A stretch of DNA of 5,997 nt from Conexibacteraceae bacterium (GTDB lineage Bacteria; Actinomycetota; Thermoleophilia; Solirubrobacterales; Solirubrobacteraceae). The notes beneath the pieces were generated by a model. The model had not been told where the DNA came from. It saw nothing but the letters and a program-made list of their open reading frames with translations, and did not search any database. Positions 1 to 5,997 of this stretch are shown here, piece by piece. The stretch covers positions 1 through 5,997 of the forward strand of contig WQWK01000132.1 in NCBI GenBank assembly GCA_009785395.1, given 5' to 3'. The position numbers were made by a program, and so were the translations under genes. Each line of letters begins with the position of its first letter. The stretch's first letter is position 1.

Positions 1-290
1 GGACCTCCCCGATCAACTCGCTGCCGCTGGTGATCGGGCTGGCGGTCAGGCGCTACGGCTGGACGGTTCAGGAGGCGCTGCTGGCGTGCACCCTCAACGC
101 CGCCTGGGTCATGCAACTGGAGCGCGAGCTGGGCTCGCTCGAGCCCGGCAAGCGCGCGGACGTGCTCGTGCTCGACGGGCCGCTCGAGCGGATCCCGTAC
201 AGGTTCGGTCACAACCCCGTGCAGATCGTGATCGCGGGCGGCGAGCTGGTGTATGTGCGGCCGGGCAGCGAGTGGCGGGTGCTGCGGTGA
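1..290 (+). CDS. hutI: Imidazolonepropionase, C-terminal part (5' end outside window)
   Basis: This is the C-terminal ~95 residues of HutI, the cytosolic amidohydrolase-superfamily enzyme that opens 4-imidazolone-5-propanoate to N-formimidoyl-L-glutamate, the third step of histidine breakdown. The frame is open from base 3 and ends at TGA 288-290. Seen: a TSPINSLPLVIGLA segment like the HutI 'TSPT-SLPL' loop, then ACTLNAAWVM (NAA helix), then LGSLEPGKRADVLVLD, the strand that closes the beta-sandwich in amidohydrolases, then a PYRFGHNPVQIVIAGGELV ending typical of HutI. The metal-binding residues lie upstream of the window. The stop overlaps the GTG start of the next gene (GTGA), so the two are probably translationally coupled. 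Two downstream genes act on or near its product, which supports HutI over other amidohydrolases. Confidence 0.88.
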   Translation, partial: TSPINSLPLVIGLAVRRYGWTVQEALLACTLNAAWVMQLERELGSLEPGKRADVLVLDGPLERIPYRFGHNPVQIVIAGGELVYVRPGSEWRVLR

Positions 291-1522
291 GTCTGGGGGA
301 ACGGCTCGCGGGTTTGGAGGCCGTCGGCCAGCGGGCCGACGGCGCGTACAGGCTGGCATGGACTGACGCCGACCGGCAGTCGCGCGCGTGGTTCGAACGC
401 CAGGCGGCCGCGGCGGGGCTGATCGTCGAACGCGACCCCGCCGGCAACCTCTGGGCGCACCCGGACACGCCGCCGCCGTGGTGGGGCGTGGGATCGCACC
501 TCGACAGCGTCCGTGGGGGCGGCCTGTTCGACGGGCCGCTCGGCGTTGCGTGCGGTTTCGAGATCGCGCAGCGCTCGGGCCTGCCGATCGCCGTGATCGC
601 CTTCGCCGACGAGGAGGGGGCGCGCTTCAACACGCCGACGTTCGGCAGCAAGGCGCTCACCGGCGTGCTCGACGTCGCCACTGTGCTGGCCCGCACCGAT
701 GATGACGGCGTCACGCTCGCCGAGGCGATGCGCGCGGACGGCGTGGCACCCGAGGCGCTGTCGAGCGCGCCGGAATGGCTGGAGCGCCTGCGGGGCTTCG
801 TCGAGGTGCACATCGACCAGGACACGCTGCTGGCCGATGCCGGCGCGCCGCTCGGGATCGTGCGTGCGCTGGCGCATCGGATGCGGGTGGAGCTGCACTT
901 CAGCGGTCAGGCCGACCATGCCGGGACGACCCCGCCGGGGCGCCGCCGCGACGCGCTCGGGACGGCCGCGCGGCTGATGGTCGCGGCCGAGGAGATCGGC
1001 GCCGAGATCGGCGAGCTGACGGTCACGAGCTCACGGATCGTGGTCGCGCCGAACGCGACCACGACGGTCGCATCCGACGTCCGCCTGTGGATCGACGCGC
1101 GCTCGGCGGACCCCGAGCGACCCGAGCGGTGGCTAACGGCGCTGCGCGCGGCCGCAGACGAGCTCGCCGCCCGCAGCCGGGTCGGCATCGAGATCAAGCT
1201 CGCCTCGCAGTCACGCGGGACCGAGTTCTCGCCGGCTGTACGCATCCGGCTGCACGAGGCCGCCGGCGAGGTGCTCGATGAAGGCGTGCCGGACAGCGTC
1301 TGCTTCGCCGGGCACGACGCCGGCGTGCTCGCGCCGATGCTGCCGGCGGCGATGGTGCTGGTCCGCAACCGCACCGGCGTCAGCCACTCCCCGGCCGAGC
1401 ACATCGAGCTGGAGGATGCCGAGCTCGCGACCGCGGTCGTCGAGCGGGCGCTGCGGCGACTGCTCGAGGAGCCGGGCGCGGACGCCGCGGAGCCGGGCGC
1501 GGATACTGTACGGCCGACATGA
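287..1522 (+). CDS. M20-family Zn hydrolase, allantoate amidohydrolase/N-carbamoyl-L-amino acid hydrolase type; candidate N-formylglutamate deformylase
   Basis: A 411-residue M20 peptidase-family amidohydrolase, the usual length for HyuC/AllC enzymes. The start is GTG 287, overlapping the hutI stop; the frame stays open further upstream but that part lies over hutI. Two-metal site residues in order: H71 (GSHLDSV), D82 (FDGPLGV), E109/E110 (ADEEGARF; catalytic base and ligand), H175 (VHIDQD) and H367 (GVSHSPAEH). H211 in DHAGTTP marks the dimerisation/lid domain and H343 sits in AGHDAG. R272 in WIDAR matches the carboxylate-binding arginine. Oddities: the usual HIEQGP is HIDQDT, and the second Asn of the family's PNxxN is Thr259, so the pocket differs from allantoate or ureidopropionate enzymes. 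Position between hutI and hutF suggests it hydrolyses N-formyl-L-glutamate to glutamate and formate, replacing HutG; this role is inferred. Family confidence is high, substrate confidence moderate. Confidence 0.88.
   Translation: MSLGERLAGLEAVGQRADGAYRLAWTDADRQSRAWFERQAAAAGLIVERDPAGNLWAHPDTPPPWWGVGSHLDSVRGGGLFDGPLGVACGFEIAQRSGLPIAVIAFADEEGARFNTPTFGSKALTGVLDVATVLARTDDDGVTLAEAMRADGVAPEALSSAPEWLERLRGFVEVHIDQDTLLADAGAPLGIVRALAHRMRVELHFSGQADHAGTTPPGRRRDALGTAARLMVAAEEIGAEIGELTVTSSRIVVAPNATTTVASDVRLWIDARSADPERPERWLTALRAAADELAARSRVGIEIKLASQSRGTEFSPAVRIRLHEAAGEVLDEGVPDSVCFAGHDAGVLAPMLPAAMVLVRNRTGVSHSPAEHIELEDAELATAVVERALRRLLEEPGADAAEPGADTVRPT
1468..1503 (+). repeat. Short 15-nt direct repeat in the 3' end of the M20 gene
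   Basis: GGAGCCGGGCGCGGA occurs perfectly at 1468-1482 and 1489-1503, a 21-nt (seven-codon) period. It is in frame and encodes a repeated EPGAD in a Pro/Ala/acidic tail that extends beyond the M20 fold (last ~18 residues). It is probably a slippage product in a non-structured tail. It sits just before the junction with hutF. Confidence 0.6.
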
Positions 1523-1531
1523 GTGGCCGGC

Positions 1532-2650
1532 ATGAGTGACGAGCGCTACGCCGAGATCGCGGCGATGCCCAACGTGCATTCGCACGTTTTCCAGCGCGGC
1601 CTGCGTGGCCGCGCCGAGCGCGTCACGCCGGCCAACCGCGACGATTTCTGGACCTGGCGCACGGAGATGTTCGCGCTGGCCGACGCGCTCACGCCGGAGA
1701 CGATGCTGGCCGTCGCCGAACAGGGCTTCAGCGAGATGCGGGGCGCCGGGTACGGGATCGTCGGTGAGTTCCACTACGTCCACCATCAGTCCGACGGCCG
1801 TCCCTACGATGACCCCAACGAGCTCGCGATCGCGGTGGCCCGGGGGGCGCTCGCCGCCGGGCTTCCGATCGTGCTGCTGCCCGCCGCGTACAACCGCAAT
1901 GGCTGGGACGGCGGCGACCGCCCGCCGACGACCGGTCAGCGGCGCTTCTGCGATCCGGACGTCGAGACCTTCCTCACGCGGGTCGACGCGCTGCGGGCGT
2001 GGGCCGCGGATCAGCCGGGCGTGGAGGTCGGGGTGGCCGCACACAGCGTCCGCGCGGTTCCGTCGTCATGGCTCGAGGCGATCACCGCGTACTCCGACGC
2101 GCACGGGATCGTCCGCCACGTGCACGCCCACGAGCAGCGCCGCGAGCTCGACGAGTGCCAGGCCGAGCACGGGTGCTCACCGATTGAGCTGCTCGACCGC
2201 ACGGGCTTCCTGAGCGAGCGCAGCACCGTGATCCACGGCATCCACGTGAGCACCGATGACATCGCCAGGCTCGCGCGCACGGGCGCGATCGTCGCGTCCT
2301 GCCCGACCACCGAGGGCAACCTGGGTGACGGCTACCTGCCGGCGATGCGGTACGCGGACGCCGGTGTGCCGCTGGCGATCGGCAGCGACTCGCAGGTGCG
2401 GATCGACCCGTTCGAGGAGGCGCGCGAGCTGGAGACGCTCTCGCGCCGTGAGCGTGAGCTGCGCGCCGGGCTGCTGGCGCACACCGGCGACCTCTGGCAG
2501 GAGCTGTGCCGCAACGGGCACCGGAGCCTGGGCTCGTCCCCGGAGCTGACCGTTCGCGTCGACCGCGACCACCCCGATCTGCGCGGTGTCGAACTACAGG
2601 ACCTGTCGCGCGCACTCGTGACCTGCGCGTCGGCGGGCGTGGTCAGCTGA
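1532..2650 (+). CDS. hutF: Formimidoylglutamate deiminase, N-terminally short form
   Basis: HutF converts N-formimidoyl-L-glutamate to N-formyl-L-glutamate and ammonia, the step that defines the deiminase branch of histidine degradation. The 372-residue product shows the whole amidohydrolase barrel: H16/H18 with Q21 (NVHSHVFQRGLRG), FWTWR with R43, GEFHYVHH, H171 and R174 (AAHSVRAVP), H198 and E201 (HVHAHEQ), H235 (IHGIH) and D286 (GSDSQVRIDPFEE). Spacings between these match the Pseudomonas enzyme (H206/R209, H232/E235, H269, D320). It lacks the ~40-residue N-terminal beta-sandwich strands and much of the matching C-terminal strands; known HutF proteins are about 450 residues. Start: ATG 1532 is chosen, but GTG 1523, directly after the preceding stop, is in the same frame and adds three residues. 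Neither has a clear ribosome binding site. No upstream extension is possible because TGA 1520-1522 is in frame. Confidence 0.9.
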   Translation: MSDERYAEIAAMPNVHSHVFQRGLRGRAERVTPANRDDFWTWRTEMFALADALTPETMLAVAEQGFSEMRGAGYGIVGEFHYVHHQSDGRPYDDPNELAIAVARGALAAGLPIVLLPAAYNRNGWDGGDRPPTTGQRRFCDPDVETFLTRVDALRAWAADQPGVEVGVAAHSVRAVPSSWLEAITAYSDAHGIVRHVHAHEQRRELDECQAEHGCSPIELLDRTGFLSERSTVIHGIHVSTDDIARLARTGAIVASCPTTEGNLGDGYLPAMRYADAGVPLAIGSDSQVRIDPFEEARELETLSRRERELRAGLLAHTGDLWQELCRNGHRSLGSSPELTVRVDRDHPDLRGVELQDLSRALVTCASAGVVS

Positions 2651-2679
2651 ACCGCGCCCCGGGGCGGTCGTTCAGCTGA
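2643..2679. terminator. Bidirectional hairpin between convergent hutF and hutH, spanning both stop codons
   Basis: A perfect 10-bp inverted repeat, TCAGCTGAAC at 2643-2652 and GTTCAGCTGA at 2670-2679, encloses a GC-rich core (2653-2669) that can form a further short stem. Both stop codons lie in the arms: the hutF TGA at 2648-2650 and the hutH stop (TCA on the + strand) at 2672-2674. Only 21 nt separate the coding regions. No T-tract follows on either side, so this would be the U-tract-poor hairpin style proposed for high-GC actinobacteria. Stem-forming capacity is seen; termination is inferred. Confidence 0.6.
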
Positions 2680-4203
2680 GCGGTCCGGTCACCGACTCGG
2701 CGGCGGCGACCACGGCGCCGGAGCGCACCAGCGCGACCGCAGCGTCGATCTCCGGTGCGAGCTCGCGGTCCGGGCCGACCCCGGCGATCTCCGCGCGCAG
2801 GCGGTCGCGGACCGCGGCGCCGGCCGGGGCGGGCGCGAGCGGGGCGCGTAGATCAAGCCCGCGGACGCCGGTCATCAGTTCGATCGCGAGCACCCGCTCG
2901 AGCCCGTCGATCGCGCGGCGCAGCTTGTGGCCGGCGGCCCAGCCCATCGACACATGGTCCTCCTGCATCGCCGAGCTGGGGATCGAGTCGACCGACGCGG
3001 GCGCCGCGAGCCGCTTGAGCTCCGCGACGATCCCGGCCTGCGTGTACTGGGCGATCATCAGCCCCGAGTCGACGCCGGGATCGTGGGCCAGGAACGGTGG
3101 CAGCCCGTGGCTGCGAGCGGCATCGAGGAAGCGGTCGCTGCGGCGCTCGGAGATGCTCGCCAGATCGGCGACAGCGATCGCCAGGAAGTCGAGCGCGTAG
3201 CCGACCGGCGCGCCGTGGAAGTTGCCGTTGGACTCGAGCCGCCCGTCGGCCGTGATCACCGGGTTGTCGATCGCGGCGCCCAGCTCCCGGTTGGCGACGA
3301 GCGTCGCGTGCGCGAGCGTGTCGCGCGCGGCACCGGCGACCGCCGGCGCGCAGCGCAGCGAATAGGCGTCCTGAACGCGCGGGTCCTCGGGCCCGCGGTG
3401 GCTCTCGACCAGCGGGCTGCCGGCCAGCAGCGCACGCAGGTTCGCGGCCGAGGCGATCTGCCCCGGCTGGCCACGAAGCTCCTGCAGGTCCGCGGCGAAC
3501 ACCCTGTCGGTGCCGAGCAGCGCCTCGACGCTGATCGCGGCGGCGATGTCAGCGACCTTGAGCAGGCGCTCGAGGTCATGGATCGCCAGCACCAGCATGC
3601 CCAGCATGCCGTCGGTGCCGTTGATCAGCGCGAGCCCCTCCTTCTCGGCCAGGACGATCGGTTCGATCCCGGCGGCGGCGAGCGCTTCCGCCGCCGCCGT
3701 CCGGGCCCCGCTCCGGTCACGCACATCACCCTCGCCCATAAGGGCCAGCGCGCAGTGCGCGAGCGGGGCGAGATCACCCGAGCAGCCGAGCGAGCCGTAC
3801 TCGCCGATGATCGGCGTGATTCCGGCGGTGAGCATCCCCGCATAGGCCAGCGCGGTCTGCTCGCGGACCCCGGTGCGGCCGGTGGCGAGTGTCGAGAGCC
3901 GCAGCAGCATCATCGCCCGCACCACCTCGCGCTCGATCTCGGCGCCGCTTGAGGCGGCGTGACTGCGGATCAGCGAGCGCTGCAGGTCGGTGCGGCGCTG
4001 CGGCGGTATGTGGCGCAGCGCGAGCGCGCCGAAACCGGTCGACACCCCATAGTGCGGACGCGTGTCCTGTGCCAGGGCATCGACGATCTCACGGCCGGCG
4101 CGGATCGCGCCGCGCGCCTCTGGCGTGAGCTCGACGACGGCGTCCTCGCGCGCGACGGCCACGAGCTCCGTGAAGCTGACGGCGCCGGTGCCAACCGCCA
4201 CGG

Positions 4204-4207
<4 letters not shown>
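2672..4207 (-). CDS. hutH: Histidine ammonia-lyase with a Cys-Ser-Gly MIO triad
   Basis: HutH removes ammonia from L-histidine to give trans-urocanate, the entry step of the hut pathway; the family forms cytosolic homotetramers. The 511-residue product is normal HAL length. Visible landmarks: Y53 (HYGVSTGFG), H83 (RSHAA), MIO-forming C142-S143-G144 (GSLGCSGDLAPLAH), N196 (LINGTDGMLG), Y282 and R285 (QDAYSLRC), F330 (NGNFHGAPV) and E416 (MQEDHVSM). These match the positions of the Pseudomonas putida catalytic residues almost one for one. Most characterised HALs have Ala-Ser-Gly; I recall CSG in actinobacterial HutH, so it should still cyclise. The start ATG (4205-4207 on the complement) overlaps the upstream gene's stop as ATGA and has a good ribosome binding site. 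The frame stays open another 150 codons upstream, but that region is the coding sequence of the neighbouring gene in a different frame. Confidence 0.96.

Positions 4208-5997
<1,790 letters not shown>

Noticed and set aside
86..286. Earlier in-frame start for the M20 hydrolase
   Set aside because: It would overlap hutI by 200 bases and add a low-complexity Arg/Ala segment; GTG 287 gives the expected family N-terminus and a normal GTGA overlap.
209..919. Minus-strand open frame opposite the M20 gene
   Set aside because: The M20 frame on the other strand has the complete metal site and normal length; this one has no recognisable features.
1211..2044. Minus-strand open frame of 277 codons across the M20/hutF junction
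   Set aside because: It crosses two well-supported plus-strand genes and is rich in Arg, Gly and His with no family motif.
2927..3952. Long open frame (341 codons) on the + strand opposite hutH
   Set aside because: It is antisense to an unambiguous hutH. The translation is Arg/Asp/Gly-rich, without domain-like motifs, as expected from the complement of GC-rich codons.

Overview
This window is a tightly packed, very GC-rich piece of chromosome, almost certainly from a high-GC Actinomycetota. The coding style fits: strong G/C preference at third codon positions, GTG starts, overlapping genes, and a HutH of the clade with GSLGCSGDLAPL and LINGTDGMLG motifs. A Thermoleophilia lineage (Solirubrobacter/Conexibacter-like) is my guess; the sequence alone does not prove it.

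Most of the window is a histidine-utilisation (hut) locus arranged as two converging transcription units. The rightward unit (1-2650) holds the 3' end of hutI (imidazolonepropionase), an M20-family amidohydrolase of the allantoate amidohydrolase/N-carbamoyl-amino-acid hydrolase type, and hutF (formimidoylglutamate deiminase). HutI makes N-formimidoyl-L-glutamate and HutF converts it to N-formyl-L-glutamate plus ammonia. The M20 enzyme is the obvious candidate for releasing formate and glutamate, replacing a classical HutG, which is absent from the window. The leftward unit (5691-2672) holds a divergent histidine ammonia-lyase-family gene followed, with an ATGA overlap, by a complete hutH. The two units meet at a 37-nt hairpin whose outer arms contain both stop codons. 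hutU (urocanate hydratase) is needed for the pathway but is not in the window.

The most notable gene is the HAL-family paralogue at 4204-5691. It keeps the fold and several catalytic-site positions. However, the Ala-Ser-Gly triad that cyclises into the MIO electrophile is Gln-Ser-Asp, and other HAL active-site residues are changed in a patterned way. It may be a MIO-independent lyase for a betaine-type histidine derivative (hercynine or ergothioneine) that feeds the hut pathway, or a non-catalytic partner of HutH. Other oddities are a HutF that lacks the usual N-terminal beta-sandwich part, a Cys-Ser-Gly MIO triad in HutH, and an M20 enzyme with altered substrate-pocket motifs that shares a frame with hutF across a single TGA.

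On the right, a 43-nt divergent spacer separates the paralogue from the start of pobA (4-hydroxybenzoate 3-monooxygenase). That gene runs off the window and probably belongs to a separate aromatic-catabolism module. No RNA genes, mobile elements, CRISPR arrays or gene-free stretches over 300 bases were seen.
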